From Artemisia argyi (taxonomy: Eukaryota; Streptophyta; Magnoliopsida; Asterales; Asteraceae): a DNA stretch of 64,000 bases. The stretch spans positions 6,926,597-6,990,596 of the forward strand of contig CM060703.1 of NCBI GenBank assembly GCA_030686995.1. The letters are read 5' to 3'. The notes under the pieces were generated by a model, which saw only the letters and a list, made by a program, of their open reading frames with translations, was not told the origin of the DNA and made no database searches. The position numbers were made by a program, and so were the translations under genes. Positions 18,628 through 29,959 of the stretch are shown in pieces. The stretch's first letter is position 1. The number at the start of each line of letters is the position of its first letter.

Positions 18628-21504
18628 ATGGTATCTCTCAAGTTTGCAGATGAACACAATCAAGTGGCTTACCTTCAAAAGTCAAACGACAAGAGTGGAC
18701 CTATTTTTCATCAGATTGTGGACTTTCTAAACACAACTCATATAAGGTATGCCTTAACTATGAATCCCACAATCTTTGTTTCTCAAATCAAACAGTTTTG
18801 GAACTCTGTGGAGTCCATCACTCTTGAACAGGGAGACATACATGAATCTGTGGAAGCTCTTAGAGCCACAGTTGATGGGGTAACTATTGATGTTACTGAA
18901 TCATCTTTAAGGAGAATTCTCCAATTAGATGATCTTAATGGTATCATCACATTACCTAATTCAGACATATTCAACTACATTGGTCTGATGGGGTATGATA
19001 CATCTGATCAAAAAATAACCTTTAAGAAAGGATGTTTTTGCCCCCATTGGAGATTTTTGATACACACTCTGTTGCATTGCCTAAGTCCTAAGAAAACTTC
19101 TTATGAACAATTTGGATCAACCATGGCTTACCCTTTAGTTTGCTTGGTTACTGATAGGACTTTCAATTTTTCAAGGTTTATATTTAATAACATGAAAGGC
19201 AATGTAACAAGTTCATACAAATTTTTAATGTATCCAAGGTTTGTGCAAGCAGTGTTAAATGAATTTCAACTGCAAAATCATAATAGGATTTATAACACTC
19301 CATGTCTTAAGCCAAAAGTATTTCAAAACATGTGTAAGGCTTCAGATTTTTGGAATGGAGTGATTCATCCTCTTTTACCAAACATGCTTGCAAAGATTTC
19401 ACAGGTACAGGGTGAAGATGCAACAATCCCAGTTGTATCCCATCACACACCCACTCTTATTGTTCCACAAATTCAACATATCCCTGCTGTAACTCACACA
19501 TATGAAAGGAGGCAAAAACAGCCAACTCCTTCCATGACAACATTGCATGTTGCTGACCTTTATGGTTTAGGAACAAGCAGTGGTGGTTCAAGGCTTCAAT
19601 CTAGTCCTACTAGAGAAGAGCCTGGATCAATGCCTTATGATTCACCTCTCCCAGCAGGTTACACAGTTGGAAGTGATGAAGGTAGTGTGCAACAAACTGA
19701 ATTGATGGAATTATGTACCAAATTAGTCAAACAGGTTCAAACTCTGGAGAAAGATCTGGCACAGACCAAAGTACAACATGCCACAGAGTTGAATCTATTG
19801 AAGACAGAGATCCAAAAGTTGCAGACTGAAGTTGAGAATCTCAAGAAGAAAAGATCTCAGATTGTATTATCCTCATCTTCACATTCAGATGACCTTTCTG
19901 CAGGTTCTGGTTATGGTTTGGGAACTTCTTCCAAACAGGGGAGGAAAACAAATGCAGAGATTAAGGGGAGGAGTACTAATTTTGATGATATGTTTGCTGA
20001 GCTAAATGATTCTGAAAATGCTCAAGCAAAAGATGATGTAGCTGAGATTGAGGGGAGGAAGTTGGATTATGATATGGTTATTGAAACTGCTCAACAAGTT
20101 TCCACTGAAGCAGAACATGTTACCACTGATCAAATAATTTCCACTGCAAGTGAGAATGTTACCACTGATGTTCCATTAGTTACCACTGCAGAGGAAGAAG
20201 CTGTCAGAAAAAGATTAGTTAAAGGTAAAGCAATGTTGTTTGATGCAGAGGAAGTACATACAAGAAAGATTTCCAAGAAAGATCAAGCTCAAATTGATTA
20301 TGATGCAAGATTGGCAGAACAACTTGATGCTAAAGAGAAAGAAAATATGAAACAGCAAAAGGAGATGGATGTTGCCAGTTTTATGGAAGCACAGAGGTTA
20401 GATAAGCTTGAAGGAGTAATGGCACAACCACTCTCAGTGGTTCCACCTACCATCTTACATGAGAAACCCCCTATGTTCTCATATGTGCCATCAGAAGAAG
20501 AGATTGAGCATATGATTAAGCATGATCCAGTTGTAAAGAAGAAAGCTATTGAGCTTATTGCTAACATGTCCTTAACTGAAGATCAAAGAACAGCTCAATT
20601 GGTTGATTTTATTCAAATGAAAAATCAACAAGCACTGGATGACATTATTGGAAACTGTAGAAAAAGTCAAAAGAAACAAAAACAACCCACAAAGGCACAG
20701 ATCATTCATGAGATGAAGAAATATTGCTGTCATGTTGGAACTTGGAAGATGGCTGACTTCAAAGGTATGTCTCATGAAAGAATTGAAGGTATCTACTACA
20801 GAATTAAAAGGCAAGATAATACCTTCAGGCCTATTGATTTTGAAGAAGTTGAAAGATTCAAACAAAGTAAAAGGAAAGCTTCAACAGTTGAAGATCATGT
20901 CACTAAAAGAATGAAAGCTCCTCAAGATCTGCTGAGTGAAATTATCATTGTTGAAGAAGAAGATTTCTATCCAGATCCTTCACAATCAAAACATCAAATT
21001 ATTGATTGGGAAGTGTACACAGCAAAGAATTTTGCTCCCACTTGGAAAATTATTAGACTAGGAGGAGAATCTTCATCATTTATTCAGTTTGAAGATCTTC
21101 TTAAAGCATGTGACAGAGAAGATCTTGATACTCTTTGGAAGCTAGTAAATGAAAGATTCAAGGCTGATACTCTCAAGGATATGAAAGAAATGCAGCTCTG
21201 GGTTGACTTGAGAAGATTATATGAACCAGATCTTAATGATAAGTATTGGAAGTTTAATTCATCAAACTTGAATACTACATGGACTTATTTTGATAAATGT
21301 GAGGTTCATCATGTTTCTACAACAAATAAAGTGGATGTGTTTATGTTTGCTGAGAAGGAATATCCACTTAAAGCTACAACTTTGTCTGCAATGTTGATGT
21401 CAAAGTTAAGAGTGTATGCAGATAATGAGAAAGTTAGAGCTTTGATTCAGAAGATTAAAGATCAATATGCAAGAGTTGATAAAGAATTAAGTAGAACAAG
21501 ATAA
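18628..21504 (+). CDS. Large accessory ORF of the nested element (Asteraceae retroelement-associated family)
   Basis: 958 codons with an ATGG start 75 nt after a TATA-like box. The N-terminal 240 residues (FADEHNQVAYLQKS, then FWNSVE and FVQAVL) and the C-terminal 160 residues (WKIIRLGGESSSF, then CEVHHVSTTNKVDVFMFAEKEYPL) resemble hypothetical proteins I recall as very numerous in Asteraceae genomes. Those are sometimes labelled 'synaptobrevin/longin-like', which I regard as a weak label. The middle holds a coiled coil (about residues 355-415), phased V(S/T)T heptads (about 490-525) and a Lys/Glu-rich helical part (about 535-610). No catalytic motif of reverse transcriptase or integrase is visible. 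Its role is unknown; it may aid packaging or be a captured gene spread by the element. Confidence 0.7.
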   Translation: MVSLKFADEHNQVAYLQKSNDKSGPIFHQIVDFLNTTHIRYALTMNPTIFVSQIKQFWNSVESITLEQGDIHESVEALRATVDGVTIDVTESSLRRILQLDDLNGIITLPNSDIFNYIGLMGYDTSDQKITFKKGCFCPHWRFLIHTLLHCLSPKKTSYEQFGSTMAYPLVCLVTDRTFNFSRFIFNNMKGNVTSSYKFLMYPRFVQAVLNEFQLQNHNRIYNTPCLKPKVFQNMCKASDFWNGVIHPLLPNMLAKISQVQGEDATIPVVSHHTPTLIVPQIQHIPAVTHTYERRQKQPTPSMTTLHVADLYGLGTSSGGSRLQSSPTREEPGSMPYDSPLPAGYTVGSDEGSVQQTELMELCTKLVKQVQTLEKDLAQTKVQHATELNLLKTEIQKLQTEVENLKKKRSQIVLSSSSHSDDLSAGSGYGLGTSSKQGRKTNAEIKGRSTNFDDMFAELNDSENAQAKDDVAEIEGRKLDYDMVIETAQQVSTEAEHVTTDQIISTASENVTTDVPLVTTAEEEAVRKRLVKGKAMLFDAEEVHTRKISKKDQAQIDYDARLAEQLDAKEKENMKQQKEMDVASFMEAQRLDKLEGVMAQPLSVVPPTILHEKPPMFSYVPSEEEIEHMIKHDPVVKKKAIELIANMSLTEDQRTAQLVDFIQMKNQQALDDIIGNCRKSQKKQKQPTKAQIIHEMKKYCCHVGTWKMADFKGMSHERIEGIYYRIKRQDNTFRPIDFEEVERFKQSKRKASTVEDHVTKRMKAPQDLLSEIIIVEEEDFYPDPSQSKHQIIDWEVYTAKNFAPTWKIIRLGGESSSFIQFEDLLKACDREDLDTLWKLVNERFKADTLKDMKEMQLWVDLRRLYEPDLNDKYWKFNSSNLNTTWTYFDKCEVHHVSTTNKVDVFMFAEKEYPLKATTLSAMLMSKLRVYADNEKVRALIQKIKDQYARVDKELSRTR

Positions 21505-21580
21505 GTGTTTGGAAGAATTCCCATATCCTCAGGTTTATTGTATACTTGAAGAAACTTATTGATTTACAAAGCAATCATAA

Positions 21581-21594
21581 GTTTAGGGGAGGAT
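21581..21594 (+). promoter_or_regulatory. Polypurine tract of the nested element
   Basis: Purine-rich GTTTAGGGGAGGAT directly abuts the right LTR and would prime plus-strand synthesis. Confidence 0.8.
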
Positions 21595-22071
21595 TGTTGG
21601 GAATTATTCTATCAGTTACCACGGCTAGTGAAGAAGTTACAACTGCAAGAAGATTGTACTTGCAGTGGAAACTCATTACCACTGCAAGAACAAATATTAC
21701 CACTGCTCACTTGTTAGCTGTTAGAGAAACGCGCTTAGATAAACATAGAAAAGATATTGTGTATATCTTATTCTATTAGCATTATACTTATCTTGTACAA
21801 GAGGACTCCTTGTTCTATAAAAGGAGATCCTAGAATATAGTTTTTATATACGTTTTCTTAGAGCTTCAAGGTGTAACCCTAGTGATATCTCAGATCACTC
21901 GTATTATTATTATTAATAATATTGGAGCTAGTTGTTTTGTTCATTGTTCACACATTAATCTGTTTCACTTACAATTAATCTTCTAAGTATCATTAAGTAG
22001 ATTCCGCATACTTAGTGATATCACTCAAAGTATCATTATCAACACAAGTTCAAGGTGTTCACGATCCAACA
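21595..22071 (+). repeat. Right LTR of the nested element, 477 bp
   Basis: Same length and, by eye, the same sequence as 13684-14160. It ends in CCAACA and is followed by the target duplication gtaac. Confidence 0.93.
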
Positions 22072-22581
22072 GTAACTCAGATTCGTGATCGGTTGCAAGC
22101 CGCCAGAGATAGGCAGAAGAGCTACGCCGATCAGAGACGTAAACCCTTAGAATTCCAGGTTGGAGACAAAGTGATGCTGAAAGTCTCGCCTTGGAAAGGT
22201 GTAATACGTTTCGGGAAACGTGGTAAACTCAACCCGCGCTACATTGGACCATTCTTGATCTTAGAAAGATTTGGGCCCGTGGCTTATAGGTTGGAATTAC
22301 CGTCTGAACTGAGCAAAGTTCATGACGTGTTTCACGTGAGTAATTTGAAGAAATGTCTTTCTGATGAAATGCCCGTCATTCCAATGAGGGATATTCGTGT
22401 TGATGAGAAACTGAATTTCGTGGAGGAACCGATCGAGATTTTAGATCATGAAGTTAAACGACTCAAGAGGAGTCGCATTCCGCTCGTCAAGGTTCGTTGG
22501 AATTCCCGACATGGACCAGAATATACGTGGGAACGTGAGGACGAGTTCAGGAAGAGATATCCGAAGCTTTTCACTTCGTAG
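22072..22581 (+). CDS. Gypsy pol 3' remainder: integrase C-terminus and chromodomain
   Basis: This is the continuation of the interrupted gypsy frame after the nested insertion; the codon phase is the same as at 13679. It includes the integrase C-terminal GPF region (YIGPFLILERFGPVAYRLEL), the HDVFHVSNLKK phrase typical of plant gypsy integrases, and a terminal chromodomain-like segment (VKVRWNSR ... YTWEREDEFRKRYP). Chromodomains in this position are thought to guide chromoviruses to heterochromatin. It ends with a stop at 22579-22581, 42 bp before the PPT. There is no start codon of its own. Confidence 0.88.
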   Translation, partial: VTQIRDRLQAARDRQKSYADQRRKPLEFQVGDKVMLKVSPWKGVIRFGKRGKLNPRYIGPFLILERFGPVAYRLELPSELSKVHDVFHVSNLKKCLSDEMPVIPMRDIRVDEKLNFVEEPIEILDHEVKRLKRSRIPLVKVRWNSRHGPEYTWEREDEFRKRYPKLFTS

Positions 22582-22623
22582 ATGGACATTTTTCCGAGTG
22601 AAACCCGGGACGGGTTTCCTTCT

Positions 22624-22636
22624 GAGACGGGGAGGA
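22624..22636 (+). promoter_or_regulatory. Polypurine tract of the gypsy element
   Basis: GAGACGGGGAGGA immediately precedes the right LTR start TGTGACAACC. Confidence 0.85.
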
Positions 22637-23046
22637 TGTGACAACCGGCAGTTTAGGGAGCCATTTTAAAAATCCGCATTTCGATATAAGTTCGTTTATA
22701 ATTTTTATTTGAAATTTCTATTTCACAACGAACTTGTAAGACCTATTTTATGGAAATTTTATTTAATGACGTTATGGTATTCGTGAATTATGTTCATAAT
22801 TCGTTTTTGATTATGTGATCGGTGATGTATAATTTGAATTCTCACTTGGTACTACGTTGACTTTGGCACTAGGATTACCTAACATAATTTTATGATTCGT
22901 CTTACGAGTCCGTTATATATTTTAATTAATTACGAGAGGTTCTCGTGTAATATGGAAATTTTAAAATGAGTTCGGGTTCGGGCCACGTGTTTTTACATTT
23001 ACCCACATTGCCCGCTCATCACCATAGTAATATTTTATTACTATTA

Positions 23047-23082
<36 letters not shown>

Positions 23083-26000
23083 TAAAAAAAAAAAAAAAAA
23101 AAAAAGTTAACAAAAGGGGGCTTGGGTCCGGTTTGTAACCACGCACACAACACAACACTCACTCTTTTCATCTCTCTCTCAAACTCTCTCTTCCCCACTT
23201 CACTAAACCCTAGCCGCCGTGCACTATTCCAGCCACACCTCAGCCACCGCCGGTCATCCAACAAAACCACCACCACCATCTTACTCCTCTCCTTCTCCTC
23301 TTTCTTTTGAGCTAGAACACGCGCCATAACTCCCCCATTAACACCAAATCCGAACCAAATAATCACAAATTCATCATCATTTTCTTACTATTTCTTGAAG
23401 ATCTCTTCGATTTGGCTCTATTTTGGAAGGTAGGACGAGTTTTTAACTCGAGTTGTTGGTTCGAATCATGACCAAGAGTCACGGATTTCTTATTTTTTTT
23501 CGAATGGTTATGATTCTTGTTACAAGAATCATGTGGGTTTCAATAAAAATGGTTTAGAAAGAAGTTTGGTATCCGATTTGGGTTGTGTTGGGTTCGATTG
23601 ATGATGGATTCGCGGGATTCATGGTTTGTCGAGGGTGTTGTGACCTCGAGTTGGAGCTAGCCGAGACCTTGTGGTCTCGGGGTTATTTTCTTGCGCTCGT
23701 ATGACCATACCGAGACCCTCTTAGGGATTCTCGGTGGGTGTGGTTCGAGTCTATTGACTCGATAGTTATATGGTTCGACTTTTGAGTCGCGGCTTTTAGC
23801 CGAGTACTTGTGGTTTGCCGAATTGACCATAGTGGTCGAATGGGTTCTTGGCCGACGACCCTAGTAGGTCGTGTGGTATTGATGGCTCATTTAGAGCTAG
23901 CCGAGACCATGGAGGTCTCGGGTGGGAACCATACTAGTTGTGGTGAAGTGTTGCCTCGGGTTCGGCTTGGTAAACCGACCCGAACACTAATTTGGTTAAA
24001 TGTTATTTCGTGGTAATGTGAACTAAGTGTATATTATTGTTGGTTATTATTGTTATTGTTATATTGTCGTGGTATTTATTTTCTCACCCGTATACCTTTG
24101 GGTCGAATTGGATATTGGATATTGGATATTGGTTTTGGTTTTGGTAATTGAGAAGTTGTTGTCGAGTGGTATGTGATATGAGGACCGGTTATGAGACGGT
24201 CGTTAGATGACGAAGATAGGTTAGTCGGGTACCGTAGTCGGACCTTATTGTTGTAGCCCGTGGTTGAGATTGAGATTGGACGGAGATTTATTATTTATGA
24301 CTTTGGTTTATTATTGGACTTGGACAATGAGCCGAGAGTCATGACTCGGACATATGACCATTTCGTGTAACTCAATAAATATTAAAAGTAAAACGAGAAT
24401 AATAAAACTCGTAATAATAATTATTAGTAATATGAACGTTTATACGAAAGTATATACGTGAATAACGTATATATAACTATATAAACGCGTATATTAATAA
24501 TAATAATAATCACGAGTCGTATTATAAATAATACGATTAGATATATATTAGGCTACGAAAGTGGCGTAATATTATTAAACGTATTATTATTATTAAAAAT
24601 TGTGTTATAAACGGGAAACTCCCGACAATTATGAAACGTTTAATAAAAAGTCATTTTGGATATATAACAAATAAACTTATTGAGTTAGGCGAAATTGTTG
24701 TCACTCGGGTTCAGGTAAGTTATTATTTGCGACATTCGTGTTGTCTCGGATATATGACGACTAATATAGACGTTCTCTATAAGTAAATAACCACTCAACC
24801 GTAAGGTTGAGCCGGGTTGTTTGGTTATATGAAACGAATATATTAGTGGGCATCGTATCCTACGACGCCCATAGGTTGTAGTATATGTAAAGGGTAATAG
24901 ATTGCGAGTGTATATATCGGGAAATCTGGCCAATTTGACGATATATACGAGGAATTTATTAAACTGTGATATATACTATATAGTAATTACGTGCTATGTG
25001 CTTTATATGTGCTTTAGATTGGGTGTAATCTTGGAACGGTATATTACGTAAATAAATATGAGGATTATCAAATCGACGGATTTGATAAACTTTGGCGATT
25101 TATTTAAATGATATATTGGGCTAATATTAGATCTATAGTTTATTATATGTTCTACGTGTGATCTTGTTGGTTTGTTTTGAGTCGACCCACCACCCGTATG
25201 GATACCAAACGCAAATACACCAAACTAATACAAAATGGATTTCGGAAATAAAACGGATTCTCGTCCGGGTTTGGGAATATGATATATTTGAGGAAATGAT
25301 TTCTGAAAGAGAGTTAATATTGTTAGGTCGTGCCAAGTCCGTAGTTGCTGTTTCGTGAGTTATCATACATCTTATTGCTACCTACCTCGTCTTGCTATAT
25401 TTCTGGACTTGAGGTGAGTCATAGCCCCATTTTTACTCTTGAACTATGTTTTCAACGATTGGGGTGAGAAACGTGCAAATTATTTTACGTGGACTATTAT
25501 CGCTTTTATATGCTTTCTAAACTTGCTATGCGTATGGACTAGGATTTATTGTCAGCTTTAGTCGCACCTTTTGTGTGTACTATTCAAGGTTGGCTTATTT
25601 GATTATTTGTTATTGTCAGCTTTAGTCACGCGGTTCGTGTGTACTATTCAAGGTCGACTTATCTAGATACTGTAGTGTGCACCTATAGGTTATTAATACT
25701 TCGGAGGTTATCCGAGTATTTATTGGTATTGCGGGGGTTACCCGAATATCTATGTTGTTACGGAAGGGTATCCGTGTGTTTTGGTTATTACGGAAGGGTT
25801 TCCGTGTGTTATGTTGAGAGCGGAGGGTATCCGCAGGCTTTTAGCGAGTTCTTAGTCTAGCTAGCAAGCGTTTTGCGTACATGTCCACTATATTATTAGT
25901 TGAAGTTAAACCTATGATCTCACCAGCGAAAGCTGACTTTTAGCACGTTTTCTCAGGTAATTAAGTGTTGAAGTGCATGCTTGGATTGGAAGGCTCGGCT

Positions 26001-26245
26001 GTGGCACACGGTTATGGATCTATATTTTCTAAACTCTGATAATTAAATTTGGACCTATTGTTATTTATTTTGGGCCTGACTCTGAATGTTGTGGGATAAA
26101 TGTAAACTTTAAAACCCCGTTTTGGTTGTGTTTTTATTATGTTTACTTTATCTCGTTCTATATTGTCTTGTGTTGGATACCAATCCCCGTAGCACCCCGA
26201 AAGCTTGTTGAGTCTTCCGCTGTATCAAATTTTGGGGGTGTTACA
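22637..26245 (+). repeat. Right (3') LTR of the gypsy element, 3609 bp
   Basis: Direct repeat of 4024-7657 with about 14 visible substitutions plus shorter (TTA)n and poly-A tracts (about 23035-23105). It carries the same hairpin chain and the 30-nt hairpin array (25701-25834). It ends GTGTTACA, followed by taaac. Confidence 0.95.
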
Positions 26246-27504
26246 TAAACCATGTAAATTTTGTCATAGGAAAATTAGAGCACTTGATACCTCATAATTG
26301 CCAACTTTTTAGAAGCAATAGAGTATATATAAGCACAATTGTTATGAAATTCTATGTACAATTACTACTTTTGAACAAACTTTAAAAAAGACAACTAAAG
26401 TTTAGAAATCAATGAAGCTATATATTAATCAATCATATCGTAGATTTTGTTTTGTAATTAGCAATACACAAGAAAAAAGTATATAATAAAAATAACCATT
26501 GAATATAGTCGCCAAATTTAATTATCATACTGAAAGTAAAAAAGTTTACACATAGTTTCCTACATTATTATTTAGTGCCTGTCAAAAACAGTTTCATACC
26601 TTTCTTTTAGACATTCCATCGAACACCTTGCACGCGACCTTCAATTCTTCATATCACATCCTTGTAAACCATAAAAAGTGAATCAAAAGTATCAAAATCT
26701 ACATCAATCCTATTTTAGAAAAAATATTGCATCAAACCTGTCACTACAAAAGAACAATATTGCATCAAAATTTAAACAATAGCTTCAAAATATTAGAGAT
26801 GATTGTTCTACATTGATTACAATAACTCGATTCGTTCTTCAAAATCATCTTCATAAAACCTTAAAGGTTGAACTTTTTGATATTAGGGTTTGAATTTTAA
26901 CAACAACTGTAAATTAACATACCTGTATCATTCGATAATGGTAAAATTCAATGACTGAATATCTGTTGTAGGTTATGTATTTCATCACTTTCTCCACACA
27001 AATTAATCATTCGATTGGCATCTTAAATTTTGTTTTCGATGTGATACACGGTAATGAATTGTTACCGAGATTACTTGAAAGGTTTATTTGAGTGAATTTG
27101 CAAAAATAAATAAACCAAATCTTGATTCACTTCCCTATTTTATCTCCCTTTTTTCCTCCCGATTTTGTTTTAATTTTTTTTTGAAAACTTACTAATAGAA
27201 GTGATGTTTCTATTTTGGGAGAGTTTTTGCTTCTAAAAATAGTAATCACACTTGTACTATATATAGGCTGAGATAAGTTTTTCTTTAATAACAATTGTAA
27301 TTTTATCTAATTGATAGAAAATATGTGCCAATTGTACCCATTTAACTTTTAAATGGACAGTATATGCTCATTTAAAAAAAAGAAAGAGGGACCAAATGTG
27401 CTAAAATCTTTTAAAAGTTTTTCCATTCATCATCATTTTTTTTTTTTTTTTTTTTTTTGCACAAATTGCCAATGCACATATATTTTATTGGCAAGTACAT
27501 TTGC

Positions 27505-27558
<54 letters not shown>

Positions 27559-27616
27559 GATTTCTCTTTATTCAAGATTTCAAATTCAAATTTCCATTTC
27601 TCGATCTTCTTATTTA
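26246..27616. other. AT-rich host DNA right of the gypsy insertion
   Basis: No gene recognised. Two long poly-T tracts are present at 27436-27459 and 27507-27546. ORFs reading through them are Phe runs and not credible. Confidence 0.5.
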
Positions 27617-28077
27617 GGCTGGATGCAATAATGACCGAAAATAAGGGTCAATCCCCCTTATTTTCTCTGCCACGTCAGCTTTCTCTTTCCGGCAAACTGC
27701 AGGCGATTCAGTGACATAGTAAGTGCGACCAAATTCAATTTTTTTCTTTTTTTTACATTTTCACAAATAATATCTATTTTTTTTTTACATTTTCACAAAT
27801 AATATCTATATATATATAAAAAAAAAGAAGCCAATTTTAACGTCACATGCTCACAAGCCCAAAACACTACCTATTAAACCAAAAATCCAAACACACACAC
27901 ACTAAATACACACACCAATTCTAAACATTTTAAAAAGAAAAAAAGAAAAAAAATACACACTTACTCTTTGGCGACCGTCGATCGTGACCACGACCCATTT
28001 GGGTTTTTTGTCGACCGGCGACCGAGTATCCACACAAACGCCGACCGAGTCGGTCTCGGTCATTACTGCAGGCAGCC
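27617..28077. mobile_element. PIF/Harbinger (Tourist-like) MITE, 461 bp
   Basis: Terminal inverted repeats GGCTGGATGCAATAATGACC (27617) and, reverse complemented, GGCTGCCTGCAGTAATGACC (ends 28077). They are flanked by the 3-bp duplication tta (27614-27616 and 28078-28080). There is no transposase. It contains two tandem copies of a roughly 32-bp poly-T/ACATTTTCACAAATA unit (27747-27809). Confidence 0.7.
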
Positions 28078-29399
28078 TTACATATCACTGATTTGCAATT
28101 GAACTCAGTTCACAAAAGTCAGATAATCGAAAGCAAGATCTGTGTGTTTTCTTCACCTATTGATCTCCTTAAACATGTATATTTTCTTTTATACATCTTC
28201 ATATCATACTTACCTAATTTCTGTTATGAATTATGATTGCAGAATTTTGTTGTCAAATTGGATGTACCGTTGATAGATTTTAGTTTTGTAGACTTCAATC
28301 GTGACTTTCCCTGTTGCTACTATGGTAAGTCATAATTTACGAATGCTTCAAAACTTAAGTTTTGTTTTACTTTTGTTATGTCATTTGTCTTTTCAGTTTC
28401 CTTAAAAGCTTTGGTTATGTCTTTTTGTGTCTAAAGGTTATGTGTCCTTAATGGACTATATCTGTGAATTATTGTTTGTGGAATATCTGTGTATTATTGT
28501 TTGGTGTTATTTTGTTCTACACTTACAAGTATTATTGCATAAATTAAACATGGTCTTTACAAGTACTTAATGACAATTAACTGGGTTTGACTTTGTAGAC
28601 GAGATTGCACCTTTCCTTATCTTTTGATTACGAATTATTGGGTGTGACTGATGTTTTATTAGTATTTTCTCTTCAATCTTTTACATAAACTTTGATGTTT
28701 CATCTATTTAGCTTAGCCAATATTATATTGACCCTTCTTCAAAGTTGCAACATTACACACATGACAGTTAAAGAATCCTTACTACGAAATATAAACCTTT
28801 ACCCATTTAACTTGAAATTTTGGATGTTAAATTCTTTTCTTTGTATACTACTATTAAGGCATATGCTATGAGGCATCATTAAATAAATAATTATACCGAA
28901 TGGTTCTGAGGTTTGACATTGGTATGAAGCCATTTTTTTTGGAGTGGATAAATCAAGAACTATTTAAAAAGCTTCTCTTTCTTTTTCTATCTTGCTCTCT
29001 CTTCCTTTTATTTTCTTACATGATTTCGAATATGAACAATCTTTTAACTGTAATGTGTGTATACTATGCAGGAGGTTCAAGGAACAAATGAGTGTCTCTA
29101 AAGTACTTGCAAGTAAGTTTCAGTATATTTTATGCAACTATATAGATTGTTTGAACTGTAGTTCTTTGGCTTTACTTCAAGGGTTTGTTGATATTAATAT
29201 TATGTGAATGAATAATGAAAGGAGTTTTTATGTATGGTTTTCTAGATGAGGTTATGCTCATCTTAAAAAAAAAAAGCATAGCATTTGTTTAAAACTGTTA
29301 CTTTAAAAGGGTCTAAATGACTAAACCCGATATTCATTTTAATGGGCGATATCTGTGATTCATATAATATTCTTTGCTTCGCTGGTATTCTCAAGGGGT

Positions 29400-29464
29400 G
29401 CTGCAACTATAGTCTATAGAGATTGCTGCAACTATAGTCTATAGAGATTGCTGCAACTATTTTG
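29400..29464. repeat. 25-bp tandem repeat, about 2.5 copies
   Basis: Two perfect copies of a 25-mer starting gctgcaactata, followed by a partial third. Probably slippage. Confidence 0.85.
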
Positions 29465-29931
29465 AATTTTGTGAACCGAGCTAGAAAGGCTTGAAGGTAT
29501 TAGTTTATGATAATGATGGTAAGCTCATGAGCACCACAAGTAATGTAGTTTACAAAGAGGTTCTTTTAAAATTGTAAGGTATTGTTGGTATTTTTGCCAC
29601 TTAAACTTTGTAATGGATCTATTCGTTGGAAGTTTAAAATCGATGATTTTTAATTATGACAATATTTCTTCATGTTGCAATTTACATTTTTGTTTGTATA
29701 CTTTTGTTACATATTGCTTATTCTACATATCTTACGAATATATTATGTCAACATGATTACATTTTTGTTTATGAGCCGTTCAATAAATGTTTAGCGAACT
29801 CTTCATGTTTTACGATGTTAGTAATTTTAAACGATTATTGGTGATTAAAAGTTGTGTTTAAAAGATTAGTTTGATAAGTTTATAAATATTTTGGTTTATA
29901 AAATATGACGTTGAAGATGCTCTTAATACAG

Positions 29932-29959
29932 CCCGTGTTGAACACGGGTTATTAGCTAG
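29932..29959 (+). mobile_element. Helitron 3' terminus
   Basis: A perfect 8-bp hairpin CCCGTGTT-G-AACACGGG is followed 7 nt later by CTAG and then T. This is the canonical Helitron end (hairpin, short spacer, CTRR, host T). The 5' end could not be placed. The end lies 110 bp upstream of the TNL start codon. Confidence 0.65.

Larger units (their letters stand above)
13684..22071 (+). mobile_element. Nested non-autonomous LTR retrotransposon (gag-only, with two extra genes)
   Basis: Its two 477-bp LTRs (13684-14160 and 21595-22071) begin TGTTGGGAATTATTC and end GATCCAACA. They show no difference by eye and are flanked by the exact 5-bp duplication gtaac (13679-13683 and 22072-22076) inside the gypsy pol gene. 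An iMet PBS (14163-14174) and a PPT (21581-21594) are in place. The 7.4-kb interior has a gag ORF (14206-16911), an antisense ORF (17401-17847) and a second large ORF (18628-21504). I find no protease, RT, RNase H or integrase, so movement must depend on an autonomous partner. The copia-type Gag suggests a copia partner (inference). Identical LTRs imply very recent insertion, after the host gypsy element. Confidence 0.92.
4024..26245 (+). mobile_element. Full-length Ty3/gypsy chromovirus-type LTR retrotransposon (Tekay/Del-like)
   Basis: The two LTRs (4024-7657 and 22637-26245) begin TGTGACAACCGG and end GGGTGTTACA. They are flanked by an exact 5-bp target duplication taaac (4019-4023 and 26246-26250). 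A tRNA-iMet PBS (7661-7673) and a polypurine tract (22624-22636) sit next to the LTRs. The coding order is Gag, protease, RT, RNase H, integrase and a C-terminal chromodomain-like segment, which is the Ty3/gypsy order. Very long LTRs, one gag-pol frame and a terminal chromodomain point to the Tekay/Del lineage (inference). About 14 substitutions are visible between the 3.6-kb LTRs, so the insertion is recent. The element is broken by a nested LTR element at 13684-22071. Confidence 0.93.

Noticed and set aside
27353..27714. Phe-rich ORFs
   Set aside because: Created by two poly-T tracts; low complexity.
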